Part shown: positions 1-9,922 of the stretch, piece after piece
Position numbering within the stretch: the first letter of the stretch is position 1
Layout of the letters: each line of letters starts with the position of its first letter
Assembly (NCBI GenBank): GCA_025210735.1
Contig: JAOARD010000043.1
Coordinates: 96,609-160,608, forward strand
Source of the DNA: Bacteroidales bacterium
GTDB taxonomy: Bacteria; Bacteroidota; Bacteroidia; Bacteroidales; UBA6680
DNA length: 64,000 nucleotides
Direction: 5' to 3'
Translations under genes and position numbers: made by a program
Notes under the pieces: model-generated
The model's input: the letters and a program-made list of their open reading frames with translations, nothing else
What the model was told of the DNA's origin: nothing
The model's database searches: none

Positions 1-1329
1 TATAGCCAAAGCCATTATTGCATATGATATTTTTTCGTAGACACTGCTGTTTTTTGTTTTGCCAATTGTAAACATTAATGTTGCTTCACAAATCCATAGC
101 AGAGTAACCCAATTACCATCAAACTGTACTGGTATTGTAATTGTAACAAAAACAAGAGCAAGACCAATAATGAATCTGAACATATTTCTATCTACAGCTT
201 TGTTTTTATAAACTATAAAACCGGCAAAAAGATGTAAAAGAGCGTTACTTAGAGTAAATAATCCCAGATAGTTATTATCAAAATGGTTATCTATTATTGA
301 AGACCCAAGTCCGTAGAATACAAACGAATTAGCTAATATTAATATGATATTGGCAGCGCCAAATTTCTCTTTTTTAAGGCTTTTGTATGTAATTATACTT
401 GCATAAAAAATTGTAAAAAACAGAGTCACAAAAATAAGAGCACCGTCGGCGTAAGAATTTTCTGAATTAAAAATATGCCATATTATAAATATTAACCATG
501 TTAACGACATTGATGAATACAGTATTGGTTTCCAGTATCGTTTTATTGATATTGCAAGTATACCCATATTTATTATGGTCATATAAGAGAACATGATAGC
601 TGCGTTACCGCTGTTGCTACCTAACAGAAGAGGTAATGCATACGCTCCCACAAGACCTATATGAGCAATAACCTGTTTATTGTATTTTATTGCTGCTATT
701 ACTGTTAGCGCAGTAAATAGTAGCATTAATATAAATGCGGGTATTTGCGGAATAAATCCATACAGAGTGTATGCAAGATATGTTACAAAATACATGGTGG
801 CCATAGAACCACTAAAAAGAACAGCGCTGTAATTCAGGTATTTTGATCTTAGTTTTAATGATATTCCAAATAGTCCTAATCCGGCTAAATAGGCTAAAAT
901 AATTCTTAACAGAGGACTTATTAATTTATTGTCGATAGCGTATTTAGCACCTATACCTATTCCTATTATTGTTACGGCAATACCAATTTTATTTATCAGA
1001 TTTTCACCAATAAACTTCTCTATATTTGATTTTTTTACTCCTTCATCATATTTAGGTGTTTCAGGTATTATTACCTCTTGTTTAGGAGCTTTTTGTTCCT
1101 GAATAACTACAGGAGGGGGAGCGAATATAGCGTTATCTTCTTGTTCAGAACATACTTTATTAATAATAGGTTCTTCTGTAACGTTTGGTTCTGATTTAAG
1201 ACTCTCCTTGCGTTTAATATTATCAATTTCTTCTTTTAGTCTGAATATCTCCTGAGCAAACAACTCTTGCCTTAAAGAGATGTCGTCTAACTGTTTTAAC
1301 AGACTGTTTAGTTTTTCGTTATTATCCAT
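1..1329 (-). CDS. DUF2339-family polytopic membrane protein (C-terminus beyond window)
   Basis: The frame is open for 443 codons from an ATG at 1329 to the window edge, so the protein is partial. The first ~90 residues are hydrophilic and helical (MDNNEKLNSLLKQLDDISLR...), likely coiled coil, followed by a Pro-rich linker with an APPPVV stretch. From about residue 100 the protein is a succession of hydrophobic helices beginning FIGENLINKIGIAVTIIGIG, which is the characteristic opening of the DUF2339 family of predicted inner-membrane proteins with many transmembrane helices. Function of the family is not established. It reads toward the left edge, away from the tRNA gene. The family call rests on the start of the membrane region and on overall architecture. 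Confidence 0.8.
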   Translation of the reverse strand, partial: MDNNEKLNSLLKQLDDISLRQELFAQEIFRLKEEIDNIKRKESLKSEPNVTEEPIINKVCSEQEDNAIFAPPPVVIQEQKAPKQEVIIPETPKYDEGVKKSNIEKFIGENLINKIGIAVTIIGIGIGAKYAIDNKLISPLLRIILAYLAGLGLFGISLKLRSKYLNYSAVLFSGSMATMYFVTYLAYTLYGFIPQIPAFILMLLFTALTVIAAIKYNKQVIAHIGLVGAYALPLLLGSNSGNAAIMFSYMTIINMGILAISIKRYWKPILYSSMSLTWLIFIIWHIFNSENSYADGALIFVTLFFTIFYASIITYKSLKKEKFGAANIILILANSFVFYGLGSSIIDNHFDNNYLGLFTLSNALLHLFAGFIVYKNKAVDRNMFRFIIGLALVFVTITIPVQFDGNWVTLLWICEATLMFTIGKTKNSSVYEKISYAIMALAI

Positions 1330-1452
1330 ATGTTATATCATTTCAACCTAAACGTGTAATAGTAAATTACACAATAAGATTATGTATATGTAAACGAATC
1401 TAAATTAACTATATTTTGTAGTAAAGCAAACTGATTGTTTTTAGGAAGGATA

Positions 1453-1484
1453 CAAAAAATCCCGATACCATTTCTGATATCGGG
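1453..1484 (-). terminator. Rho-independent terminator of tRNA-Ser
   Basis: CCCGATA and TATCGGG arms (1461-1467 and 1478-1484) form a hairpin with a 10-nt loop. Read on the minus strand it is followed by a run of six T. It begins four bases after the encoded CCA of the tRNA. Confidence 0.8.
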
Positions 1485-1488
1485 ACTC

Positions 1489-1576
1489 TGGCGGAGAGGG
1501 AGGGATTCGAACCCCCGGTACGTTGCCGTACAATGGTTTTCAAGACCACCGCATTCGACCACTCTGCCACCTCTCC
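1489..1576 (-). tRNA. tRNA-Ser (anticodon TGA)
   Basis: On the minus strand the acceptor stem GGAGAGG (1570-1576) pairs with CCTCTCC (1493-1499), followed by discriminator G and an encoded CCA (1489-1491). The anticodon loop is CTTGAAA, giving anticodon TGA. There is a long variable arm (TGTACGGCAACGTAC) as expected of a class II serine tRNA, and a T-arm with GGTTCGAATCC. Length is 88 nt including CCA. Confidence 0.95.
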
Positions 1577-1680
1577 AAAGGCGCTGACAAAAGTAGGGGA
1601 TCAGATTCTTTTGTCCAAATTTTTTTGCCATTTTTTTTCATTTATTATTAGCTTTGAACCGTAATTAATTTTGTTATAAA

Positions 1681-2907
1681 ATGTTGCTGTATATAATTAT
1701 TTTTATTCTTGTTTTAGGATTTGTTTCAGAGAGAGTATTTTCGTGGTTAAACTTTAAAAACAGGAGAAGACCGCTACCTGTAGAGATTAAACCATTTTTT
1801 AAAGATAGTGAACTTAAAAAGTCGTTTTTGTATGCAATTGCAAACAGACGTTTTTCATTTGTTAGCTCGCTATTCTCTTTAGTTGTTGTCGTTGCATTTA
1901 TCCTTTTGTCGGGTTTTGACATTGTCAATAACTTTGCTTTAGGAGCATCTGATAATATTATATGGCAATCGCTTATATTCTTTGCCATACTCTATTTTGC
2001 AAACGATATAATAACAACACCGTTTGAATTATGTTCTACTTTTGGCATTGAGTCGCGTTTTGGTTTTAATAAGACTACAGTTAAAACTTATATTTTTGAT
2101 AAGCTGAAATCGTGGATGTTGGCAATTATATTAGGAGGAGGATTGTTAGCTCTTTTTGTATGGTTTTATGATACAATGGGAGAGAGGTTTTGGCTGTATT
2201 TGTGGATTGCTTTTTCTGCGTTCTCACTTTTTATGGCAGTGTTTCATACTTCTATAATATTGCCACTATTTAATAAATTAACTCCACTAGAAGATGGTGA
2301 GCTTAAAACTGCAATCAAGGAATTTTGTAACAGGGTAGATTTTCAGTTGTCAGATGTTTATATATTAGACGGGTCTAAACGTTCAACTAAAGGGAATGCT
2401 TTTTTTAGCGGTATGGGTAAACGAAAGAAAATTGTCCTTTATGATAATATTCTCGAACAACTTACTGTTAAGGAAATTGTTGCTGTTCTGGCACATGAGA
2501 TAGGGCACTATAAGCATAAGCATATTCAGAAAAGTATTGTTCTTTCCGTACTTCAAACAGGTGTAACTTTTTGGGTATTATCACTGTTTCTAAGTAAACC
2601 AATATTGTCAGAGGCAATAGGTGTAGAGAATCATACAGTATTTGTCGGATTAGTGGCATTTAGCTTACTGTTTTCGCCAATATCATCTGTTGTTGGTTTT
2701 CTGTTTAATCTGTTTTCAAGATTTAATGAATATCAGGCTGATGAGTTTGCAGCTGTAAATGGATGTGGAGATGACCTTATCTCAGGTTTGGGAAATCTTA
2801 CAGTGAAAAATTACTCACATCCTAACCCGCATCCATATGTTGTGTTCTGTCTCTATTCACACCCAACTCTTGTTCAAAGATTAAATAGTATTAAGAAAAG
2901 ACAGTAG
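1681..2907 (+). CDS. M48-family (Ste24/CAAX-type) integral membrane zinc metalloprotease
   Basis: The 408-residue protein has several hydrophobic helices and the zinc motif HEIGH at residues 272-276 (His272, Glu273, His276). The NEYQAD segment supplies the expected third ligand Glu350, arranged as in Ste24/ZMPSTE24 (HExxH ... ExxAD). Length and layout (N-terminal helices, a helix pair after HExxH, then ExQADxFA) match Ste24 CAAX prenyl proteases. Bacteria do not prenylate proteins in this way, so the physiological role is probably membrane protein quality control (inference). It starts 105 bp after the tRNA on the other strand and appears monocistronic. Confidence 0.9.
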   Translation: MLLYIIIFILVLGFVSERVFSWLNFKNRRRPLPVEIKPFFKDSELKKSFLYAIANRRFSFVSSLFSLVVVVAFILLSGFDIVNNFALGASDNIIWQSLIFFAILYFANDIITTPFELCSTFGIESRFGFNKTTVKTYIFDKLKSWMLAIILGGGLLALFVWFYDTMGERFWLYLWIAFSAFSLFMAVFHTSIILPLFNKLTPLEDGELKTAIKEFCNRVDFQLSDVYILDGSKRSTKGNAFFSGMGKRKKIVLYDNILEQLTVKEIVAVLAHEIGHYKHKHIQKSIVLSVLQTGVTFWVLSLFLSKPILSEAIGVENHTVFVGLVAFSLLFSPISSVVGFLFNLFSRFNEYQADEFAAVNGCGDDLISGLGNLTVKNYSHPNPHPYVVFCLYSHPTLVQRLNSIKKRQ

Positions 2908-3013
2908 TGTATGTTTGTTGATAAGTTGTGTTGAATGTAGTTGCATTAAATGCTATAATAGACTATTATTGTTTATACATGTTTGTATACAATATTTATA
3001 AAACAGGTAAATT

Positions 3014-3796
3014 ATGAGTGCAGAAGGAAATAATGAGAGGCTGATACTGTTAACCAATGATGATGGTTATTACTCAACAGGGTTTGAAGCATTAATAAAT
3101 ATAGCTAAGGAATACGGAAAGGTTATTGCTGTAGCGCCTGAAACAGGTAATTCAGGAATGTCTCATGCAATAACAATTAAGGTTCCTTTAAGAATACGTA
3201 AACTGGAGGAGAGAGAGGGTGTTACGATTTATGCATGTAACGGAACACCTGCCGATTGTATTAAAATAGCGATGAATCAGATTCTTGAAAGAAAGCCGGA
3301 TTTAGTGCTTTCAGGAGTTAATCATGGTTCAAACTCATCTATAAGTTTAATGTATTCAGGAACTATGGCAGGGGCTATTGAAGGATGTCTTAATGGTTGT
3401 ACTTCGGTTGGAATTTCGTTATTAGACTATTCGCGAAATGCTGATTTCTCGGCATCTGTTGAATATGGAAAGAAAGTGGTTGAGCATGTTATTGATAAAG
3501 GATTACCATTAGGAACCTGTCTGAATGTAAATATTCCGATCGGAAAAGTTGATGAGATTAAAGGAATAAAGGTGTGCAGACAAACTAAAGGACGATGGGT
3601 TGAAGAGTTTGATAAGCGTACAGATCCGCGTGGAAGTGACTACTATTGGCTTACAGGGTATTATGTGAATGACGAACCATCAAGTAATGATACTGATGAG
3701 TGGGCGCTGAATAATGGATTTGTGTCAGTTGTTCCTATTACAATAGACCTTACAAATTATGAATTAATAGACTCTTTAGCAGGTGATTTAGAATAA
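3014..3796 (+). CDS. surE: 5'/3'-nucleotidase SurE
   Basis: The 260-residue protein carries the SurE signature LLTNDDG at residues 12-18, with the metal-binding Asp pair at 16-17, and a later SGVNHGSN segment supplying the metal-binding Asn. SurE proteins are metal-dependent phosphatases removing phosphate from nucleoside 5'- and 3'-monophosphates and are associated with stationary-phase survival. It is followed after 7 bp by a small membrane protein and then a SpoIID-like protein, so these three genes probably form a transcription unit. Confidence 0.93.
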   Translation: MSAEGNNERLILLTNDDGYYSTGFEALINIAKEYGKVIAVAPETGNSGMSHAITIKVPLRIRKLEEREGVTIYACNGTPADCIKIAMNQILERKPDLVLSGVNHGSNSSISLMYSGTMAGAIEGCLNGCTSVGISLLDYSRNADFSASVEYGKKVVEHVIDKGLPLGTCLNVNIPIGKVDEIKGIKVCRQTKGRWVEEFDKRTDPRGSDYYWLTGYYVNDEPSSNDTDEWALNNGFVSVVPITIDLTNYELIDSLAGDLE

Positions 3797-3803
3797 TATA
3801 ATT

Positions 3804-4103
3804 ATGGATTTAAACAGATTTATACCAGATAAATTTTTAGTAGGACTTATTCAGGGTGTATTAATTCCTGCCGTTATTGTAACGGTATTTTTGCTTATCC
3901 AGATTAACGATTGGTATGCAGAGATGATAAAGTCTAAAGCTTTTATAGACCTTTTTGTTAAATTACTGAGTCTTGCTTCGTTACCAAATCTTGGACTGTT
4001 TTATCTTTATATAAACAGACTTAAATATAGAGGGGGTAAAGGAATTATTGTAGCAACCTTTGTTTATGCTATTATAATATTTGTTGTGAAATTTACATTA
4101 TAA
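3804..4103 (+). CDS. Small membrane protein of unknown function
   Basis: This 99-residue protein begins MDLNRFIPDKFLVGLIQGVL and has three hydrophobic segments (roughly residues 12-32, 45-68 and 79-98), so it is likely an inner-membrane protein. It lies 7 bp after surE and 4 bp before the SpoIID-like gene, implying co-transcription. I recognise no named domain. The tight spacing supports it as a real gene despite its size. Confidence 0.75.
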   Translation: MDLNRFIPDKFLVGLIQGVLIPAVIVTVFLLIQINDWYAEMIKSKAFIDLFVKLLSLASLPNLGLFYLYINRLKYRGGKGIIVATFVYAIIIFVVKFTL

Positions 4104-4107
4104 CCCA

Positions 4108-5292
4108 ATGTACAGAACTATCGTTGTCATATTGCTAAGTGTTTTTATCAGATTTTTGACTGTAGCACAGGAGAAAAATCTTGATATATGCATATACTAT
4201 AATAAGGATGTTACTACTGTTGTTTTTACACCTGTAATGTCATATTATCTGTTTACAGGCAACGATACTGTTCAGTACAGACTTGATAACCGTAGCCTGA
4301 TATACTTGTCGGCAAGCGAGGGTATGGTATCTGTTCATAATGGGAGTAAAATCCTTGGTAGGTTTTCTCATGTTAATATTACTAGCGAGAATCCAAACGG
4401 ATATTTTAGAATTAAACCTGTATGGCCTTCGCTAAAATCACGTAGCTATGATGATGATCTTGCTATTACTGTTCATGAAGGTAAGCTCAGAATGATTAAT
4501 CATGTTGCCATAAATAAGTATATATCTGGTGTTGTGCTGGCTGAAGGAGGTCCGGCATCAGAGTTTGAGTATTATAAAGCACAGGCTCTTATCTCCAGAA
4601 CGTATGCCGTTAGGCATATTGATAAGCATATTCATGAAGGGTTTAATCTGTGCGACAGAGTACATTGTCAGGCATACCATGGACGAAATTCTGTGAATTC
4701 CAGGATAGATAATTGTGTTGAGAGTACAGATCACCTGGTTATTGTAGATAAATTAAAGGAGGTGATACTGTCTGTATATCATTCTAATTCCGGAGGAGAG
4801 ACTGCGAATTCTGAGGAGGTATGGTCGGAAGCATTACCCTATCTTAGGGCTAAAAAAGATCCGTATTCACTTAATCAACGAAATGCTAAATGGACACGAA
4901 AGGTTAAGTTATCTGTATGGCGTGATTTTTTGAAGTCTGTAGGATTTTCAGAAAAGGCGGTGAAAAAAAATGTCTCTTTCAATATGAAAAAGCGCAAACA
5001 ATACTTCTGTATTGGTAAAGAGTGTATAGAGATGCGGGATATACGAGATAGATTTAAGTTGCGATCTTCGTTCTTCTCAATAAAACAGCGCGGAACCTAC
5101 GTCTACTTTCATGGGAAAGGATACGGACATGGAGTGGGGCTTAGTCAGATAGGAGCTATGAATATGGCGCGTAAAGGATTTTCTTACGAAGATATTATTA
5201 AGTTTTACTATAATAATGTTCAGCTGATACCTTATGAAGATGTACGTAAGGTAGAGCATCAGGAGGATGAATTCCTATTTGTTACCTATTAA
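4108..5292 (+). CDS. SpoIID/LytB domain-containing exported protein
   Basis: The 394-residue protein has an N-terminal hydrophobic signal segment (residues 3-20, ending TVAQE). The SpoIID domain is recognisable from YISGVVLAEGG, AQALISRTYAVRHI and the C-terminal GKGYGHGVGLSQIGAMNMA motif. SpoIID proteins are lytic transglycosylases acting on peptidoglycan glycan strands denuded of stem peptides, so a cell-wall role in the periplasm is likely. Its last 18 bp overlap the convergent GIN-domain lipoprotein gene. Confidence 0.85.
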   Translation: MYRTIVVILLSVFIRFLTVAQEKNLDICIYYNKDVTTVVFTPVMSYYLFTGNDTVQYRLDNRSLIYLSASEGMVSVHNGSKILGRFSHVNITSENPNGYFRIKPVWPSLKSRSYDDDLAITVHEGKLRMINHVAINKYISGVVLAEGGPASEFEYYKAQALISRTYAVRHIDKHIHEGFNLCDRVHCQAYHGRNSVNSRIDNCVESTDHLVIVDKLKEVILSVYHSNSGGETANSEEVWSEALPYLRAKKDPYSLNQRNAKWTRKVKLSVWRDFLKSVGFSEKAVKKNVSFNMKKRKQYFCIGKECIEMRDIRDRFKLRSSFFSIKQRGTYVYFHGKGYGHGVGLSQIGAMNMARKGFSYEDIIKFYYNNVQLIPYEDVRKVEHQEDEFLFVTY

Positions 5293-6006
5293 ATGCAGAT
5301 TTCCTGTCCCGTGTTGTATGCGCTCAATTGTGGGAGGTTGTCCGTACATATAAACATCACCTTTTCGGCATATTATAACTCTTGCCCACGATTTTGCTCT
5401 TACATAGCATGAACTTATATTATTATGATATATATCCATACTTTCAGAATACAAATCTCGTGTATCAAGGGTTGCTGTTCCGTAATTTGCAATAAGGCAA
5501 TGTGTAGCTTTTCCGGATAGTATAATATAGCCTTCTTGTTTTTCGGCAGTAATTATATTAAGCCTGTTTACGTCAATATTTAGTTTGATATCTGTAAAAG
5601 GTGTCGTAGATCTGATTTTGAATTTGGTATCGCTTTTAATAATATCACTGTTACGTATTTTGCATGCTTCAGTAATTAAAATGCTATCAATGTTAGTGTA
5701 ATGTAGTTTGATTTTAGGAATATTTAGCCCCTTTATCCAGTTATAGTTACTGTAATCATTAATGGTTAATCTGTTGCTCTTGATTTTAAGTTTTATGTCA
5801 TTAATAATCTTTTCTCCGGCAGTTATTTCTGCATAATCTTTAATGTCAGGAATAAGCTCAATATCAAAGCTGCTATTTAAAACAATCTCGCTATATTCAT
5901 TCAGTTCAATAGTTTTTTTACTTTCGTTGCCAACCCCGAATATAGTTTTCTTGCATCCAAGAAAAAGTGTAGTGATTATGATCAGTGCTGATATTTTTGT
6001 TTTCAT
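5275..6006 (-). CDS. GIN-domain (DUF2807-like) lipoprotein
   Basis: The 243-residue protein begins MKTKISALIIITTLFLGCKK, a lipoprotein signal with Cys18 in an LFLGC lipobox. The rest alternates short beta-strand-like segments (IVLNSSFDIELI, YAEITAGEKII, LKIKSNRLTI), the pattern of the GIN/DUF2807 putative autotransporter adhesin fold common in Bacteroidetes. It probably sits anchored on the outer membrane; the molecular role is unknown. The 3' end overlaps the convergent SpoIID-like gene by 18 bp, an unusually tight convergent arrangement with no room for a terminator. Confidence 0.7.
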   Translation of the reverse strand: MKTKISALIIITTLFLGCKKTIFGVGNESKKTIELNEYSEIVLNSSFDIELIPDIKDYAEITAGEKIINDIKLKIKSNRLTINDYSNYNWIKGLNIPKIKLHYTNIDSILITEACKIRNSDIIKSDTKFKIRSTTPFTDIKLNIDVNRLNIITAEKQEGYIILSGKATHCLIANYGTATLDTRDLYSESMDIYHNNISSCYVRAKSWARVIICRKGDVYMYGQPPTIERIQHGTGNLHLIGNK

Positions 6007-6117
6007 ACGTCTGAATTTATTTTTAATAGGTTATATGAAACTCTCATTAAAACTGTTTTTCCATGTTGGAAAGGTCTTTGTTTTATGCTCATTCATTTAA
6101 TAAACCTGTTTTGTGTT

Positions 6118-7209
6118 TTAATTAAATCTGTATCCAATCCCCCATTCAATATAGTCTGCTTTAGCGTAGTGCGATTTAAGGGCAATCTTTGTGATAAGAT
6201 ATTTGTTAACAGGATACTTTATAGCTAACCTGTTGTATAATAATCCTTTCTCTTTGTATTTGTCAAATACATATATTCCCTGCTGAAAAGAGAATCTTAC
6301 CTTGCCCATGCATAATTCATATGTTGCATGAATGCCGATACTTATTGTTTTGTCAAACTCTTTTTTTACTCTTTTATCTTCCTGTTCGGTAGTTATAGAT
6401 GAGTCATAAAATATATCTGTACCGCCTCCCCATAACTCTTTCTCATTTATTTGTCTTAAATAATTTGTTTCAAGTGTTGTGATAAGACTTTTTTTATCAA
6501 TCCATCTGTGAGGATTCTTTAGTCCGGCTGCAAGTATAAAAGAGTATTCATTTTTACTGAAATTATATCTGTCAGAACTGGAGTTGTATCTGTTGTAATC
6601 TCCGAACATATGCTTTACTCCAATACTTGTTGTAACGAAATTTAGTCCTGAGTTTGGCGATTTTGTTTTGCCGTTGGATGCATGTCTGAACTGTATACCT
6701 GCTACAATATCGGTTTTTTTTGTTATTCTAAAACTATTGTAAATACCAAACATAAGATAAGCATTTACCGTTGTGCCTATGGCAAGATTCTCTTTGTTGC
6801 TGGTTATGTTCCATTTCTTTGAGGCAAATGCCAATCCTATAGAGGTATTGGTTCTTAGATTATAATATTTGGTATAAAAAATGTTAAAACTTGCATATGC
6901 AGCTGCAGAAGTAATATATCCGTATACATCACTATTGCCTGTGCCTGTAAAATACAGATTGATACCTATCTCCGGATATCCATATAACTCATGCCATCTT
7001 TTGCTACCATCTGTTTTTTTTGTAATGGTTAATTCGGCTCCTCTGCTGTAATCTTTAATCATATATGCTATATGGCTATGGTGAGGCATTATAATTCCAT
7101 GTACATATTGTCCGCTTATATTCAGATGACTTTTTTGTTTGTCTTTCTGCTGGCTGTGTGTATTTGTTAATGTAAAAACTAAAGATATTGTCAGAAACAA
7201 TTTTTTCAT
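6118..7209 (-). CDS. PagL-like lipid A 3-O-deacylase (acyloxyacyl hydrolase family), outer membrane
   Basis: The 363-residue protein has an N-terminal signal peptide (MKKLFLTISLVFTLTNTHSQ) and a beta-barrel-like body ending in an aromatic strand (IEWGIGYRFN). The segment RHASNGKTKSPNSGLNF contains the His-x-Ser pair (His176, Ser178) and downstream PNxGxN pattern found in PagL-type deacylases of Bacteroidetes. Such enzymes remove the 3-O-linked acyl chain of lipid A. The C-terminal third is longer than in PagL itself, so substrate may differ. It is divergent from gldF; a -7-like CAAAGATA (7299-7306, minus strand) precedes it. Confidence 0.72.
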   Translation of the reverse strand: MKKLFLTISLVFTLTNTHSQQKDKQKSHLNISGQYVHGIIMPHHSHIAYMIKDYSRGAELTITKKTDGSKRWHELYGYPEIGINLYFTGTGNSDVYGYITSAAAYASFNIFYTKYYNLRTNTSIGLAFASKKWNITSNKENLAIGTTVNAYLMFGIYNSFRITKKTDIVAGIQFRHASNGKTKSPNSGLNFVTTSIGVKHMFGDYNRYNSSSDRYNFSKNEYSFILAAGLKNPHRWIDKKSLITTLETNYLRQINEKELWGGGTDIFYDSSITTEQEDKRVKKEFDKTISIGIHATYELCMGKVRFSFQQGIYVFDKYKEKGLLYNRLAIKYPVNKYLITKIALKSHYAKADYIEWGIGYRFN

Positions 7210-7371
7210 TCTACTCTTGTTATCAATAATGATTTGTACAGATTGAATATTACTGTTATTGTGTGTTTTTGTTTAGTTATTCAGACCTTGGGCTATAGCA
7301 AAGATATAAAAAAATGCAATTTTACTGTTTGAAATATTAAATTTGTAAGAAACAAAATATAAGAGAATAAT

Positions 7372-8085
7372 ATGTTTTCGCAGTTTAGGAAAGAGATAGT
7401 TGGTTTTTTCTATGGATTAACAGGTTACATAGTGATGATGTTGTTCCTGATTCTTAATGGATTATTTATGTGGGTTTTTCCCGGTGAGAATAATGTACTT
7501 GATATAGGTGTGGCATCAATGAACTCACTTTTCTCGTTGTCGCCACTGCTTTTTTTATTATTAACTCCGGCAGTTACAATGCGAATGTTTGCAGAGGAGA
7601 GACGTTCCGGGACATTAGAACTGCTATTAACACGACCGTTTACAGAACACAGATTGGTAATAGCAAAATTTTTTGCAGCTTTTGTTTTAACTGTAATTGC
7701 TTTAATACCAACAGTTGTGTATTTGGTGTCGTTAAACACATTGGGTGATATTGACGTTGGGGCTACTGCTGGTTCTTATATAGGATTGTTGTTTCTTACT
7801 GCGGTATATACCTCAGTTGGTCTTTTCTCTTCTGCTTTAACGAGTAATCAGATTGTGTCGTTTCTTTTGTCGGCAGTATTGTGTTTTGTTTTGTATCTGG
7901 GATTCGATTTTATATCAACAATACCTGGTTTGCAAAATCTTGAAATGTTTTTTGTGAATATAGGGCTTAACGAACATTATATATCAATAAGCAGAGGTGT
8001 AATTGATATTAGAGATGTGATATATTTTACAGGTATTGTTGTTGTTTTTATTTCGGCTACTGTTTATGTGGTAAAAAGAAGGTAG
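7372..8085 (+). CDS. gldF: Gliding-motility ABC transporter permease GldF
   Basis: The 237-residue protein has six hydrophobic segments and the ABC-2 permease signature around EERRSGTLELLLTRPFTEHRLVIAKF. It is followed after 24 bp by a GldG-like protein, which fixes the assignment as GldF rather than a generic ABC-2 permease. GldF and GldG work with the ATPase GldA, whose gene is not in this window. A good -7 element TAAATTTG lies at 7338-7345, giving a short leader of about 20 nt. Gliding itself cannot be inferred, since gldFG homologues also occur in non-gliding Bacteroidetes. Confidence 0.85.
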   Translation: MFSQFRKEIVGFFYGLTGYIVMMLFLILNGLFMWVFPGENNVLDIGVASMNSLFSLSPLLFLLLTPAVTMRMFAEERRSGTLELLLTRPFTEHRLVIAKFFAAFVLTVIALIPTVVYLVSLNTLGDIDVGATAGSYIGLLFLTAVYTSVGLFSSALTSNQIVSFLLSAVLCFVLYLGFDFISTIPGLQNLEMFFVNIGLNEHYISISRGVIDIRDVIYFTGIVVVFISATVYVVKRR

Positions 8086-8109
8086 TTGTAATTATTATTA
8101 TTGAGAAAG

Positions 8110-9810
8110 ATGATTAAAAAGAATAATTCGTTATTACGTCTGGTGGGTATTGTGGTTCTGTTTGTGATAGTCATTTTTATCTCAAACGGAATTAGGTTTA
8201 GGATTGATCTTACAGATGAGGGAAAATATACGTTAACAGAATCTACAAAAGAGTTTTTGTCTGATATAAATGAGAGGGTTTATGTTAAGGTGTATCTTGA
8301 AGGGGATATGCCTATAGGTCTGAAACGATTGAGAAGTGCTCTTGAAGATCAGTTGGTAGAATTTAAGGCTTATGCCGGATCAGGGTTTAAATTTGAGTTT
8401 ATTGATCCTTCGCGTAGCAGATCGGCACAGGTAAGGCAAAGGTTGTATGACGATCTTATAGAGACTGGGATATCGCCAATTAATTTTCAACAACGTGATA
8501 GTAAAGGCTCTGTTACGCAGCAAATAGTGTTTCCGGGGCTTGTGATGAGTAGTGGTAAAAAATCTGTTTCTGTAAATCTGCTTAAAAATAATCCTGCCTT
8601 TTCAGGAGATGAGAATATAAATAACTCAATTGAACTTTTAGAGTATGAGTTAACATATGCGTTAAAGATGATACTTCAGGATAAGAAACCGGGGGTAGGT
8701 TTTTTAACCGGACATTCTGAAGCTTCTGAGATTGAGATTGCTGATGCTAAACGTATATTATCTGAATTCTATGATGTAAGAAATGTGAGTTTAAGTAATA
8801 TTAAATCTCTTGATGATACTGAGTGTATTATTGTTGCAGATCCAAAAGGTAAATTCTCAGAGAGAGATAAGTATCTGCTGGATCAGTATCTTATGTCGGG
8901 CAAAAGTGTAATCTGGTTTGTAGATCAGGTTGATGTTAATACTGACTCTTTAAGGTATACCGGAAGAACAATGTCTTTGGTGAAAGACTTGAACCTGAAT
9001 GATATGTTTTTTAACTATGGGGTGAGAATTAACCCTATACTGGTTCAGGATTACAGGTGTTTGCAGATACCTGTAAATACAGCTCCTCCCGGACAGAATG
9101 CTCAGTTTCTTCCTGCTCCATGGATGTATATGCCTCTTCTTGGTTCTTCAGACAATGATATTGTTAAAGGTCTTAATGATGTTAAATCGGCGTATGTTAG
9201 TAGTATAGACTTTGTGGGCGATAAAAATATTACAAAGGAGGTTTTGTTGCATACTTCTGAGTTAACGCGAGTAAAAAGAGTACCAGACTTTATTAATCTA
9301 AGTGAGATTAGAGAGAATCCGTCCAGAAACGATTTTTCAATTAGTAATGTACCAGTTGCTGTCTTGCTTCAGGGTAATTTTCAGTCGGTATTTAAGAATA
9401 GAGTAGTGTCAGATCTTGAGAGATCTACCGGGGTGAATTTTGTTTCGGTTTCTGAGGGTAGAGGGAAGATGATATTGGTTGCTGATGCAGATATAATTAA
9501 AAATGAGGTGGCAATGCGTGCTCAGGGTAAATCAGTTATGCCAGTAGGTTACGATCGTTTTTCTAAAAAAACATATGGTAATGCCGATTTTATTAGAAGT
9601 ATTGTAAATTATATGTGTGATAATAATAATCTAACCTCGTTGAAATCAGGTGAGTTATCGATGAGATTGATTGATAAGAAAGAGCTTCTTGCAAACAGGA
9701 AATATTGGCAGGTGATAAATGTGGTTGTACCCCTTTTGGTAATTGTGATATTAGGAGTAATAATTACATTGTACAGAAAACGAAGATATGCTGTTAAGCG
9801 AAATAGATAA
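8110..9810 (+). CDS. gldG: Gliding-motility ABC transporter auxiliary protein GldG
   Basis: The protein (566 residues from the ATG at 8110) has an N-terminal membrane anchor (LLRLVGIVVLFVIVIFISNGI), a long periplasmic GldG/DUF4350-type region (LTDEGKYTLTESTKEFLSDI near the start is typical) and a C-terminal membrane helix followed by a basic tail (LYRKRRYAVKRNR). An in-frame TTG at 8101 would add three residues; I prefer the ATG because the added codons contribute nothing recognisable. It follows gldF by 24 bp and is followed by a DUF4340-like gene. Confidence 0.87.
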   Translation: MIKKNNSLLRLVGIVVLFVIVIFISNGIRFRIDLTDEGKYTLTESTKEFLSDINERVYVKVYLEGDMPIGLKRLRSALEDQLVEFKAYAGSGFKFEFIDPSRSRSAQVRQRLYDDLIETGISPINFQQRDSKGSVTQQIVFPGLVMSSGKKSVSVNLLKNNPAFSGDENINNSIELLEYELTYALKMILQDKKPGVGFLTGHSEASEIEIADAKRILSEFYDVRNVSLSNIKSLDDTECIIVADPKGKFSERDKYLLDQYLMSGKSVIWFVDQVDVNTDSLRYTGRTMSLVKDLNLNDMFFNYGVRINPILVQDYRCLQIPVNTAPPGQNAQFLPAPWMYMPLLGSSDNDIVKGLNDVKSAYVSSIDFVGDKNITKEVLLHTSELTRVKRVPDFINLSEIRENPSRNDFSISNVPVAVLLQGNFQSVFKNRVVSDLERSTGVNFVSVSEGRGKMILVADADIIKNEVAMRAQGKSVMPVGYDRFSKKTYGNADFIRSIVNYMCDNNNLTSLKSGELSMRLIDKKELLANRKYWQVINVVVPLLVIVILGVIITLYRKRRYAVKRNR

Positions 9811-9922
9811 GTTATCTTTTGAATGTTGCTTGATAGGTGGATTTTTATAATATGCATTAAGTTGTTATAACTTAAAAAATAACAGAGTGTGTAAGCTTTT
9901 TTAAACAATAAATTATAAGTGT

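Noticed and set aside
1380..1631. 83-codon minus-strand frame over the tRNA-Ser gene
   Set aside because: It is formed by the tRNA and its terminator read through; a structured RNA gene explains the sequence.
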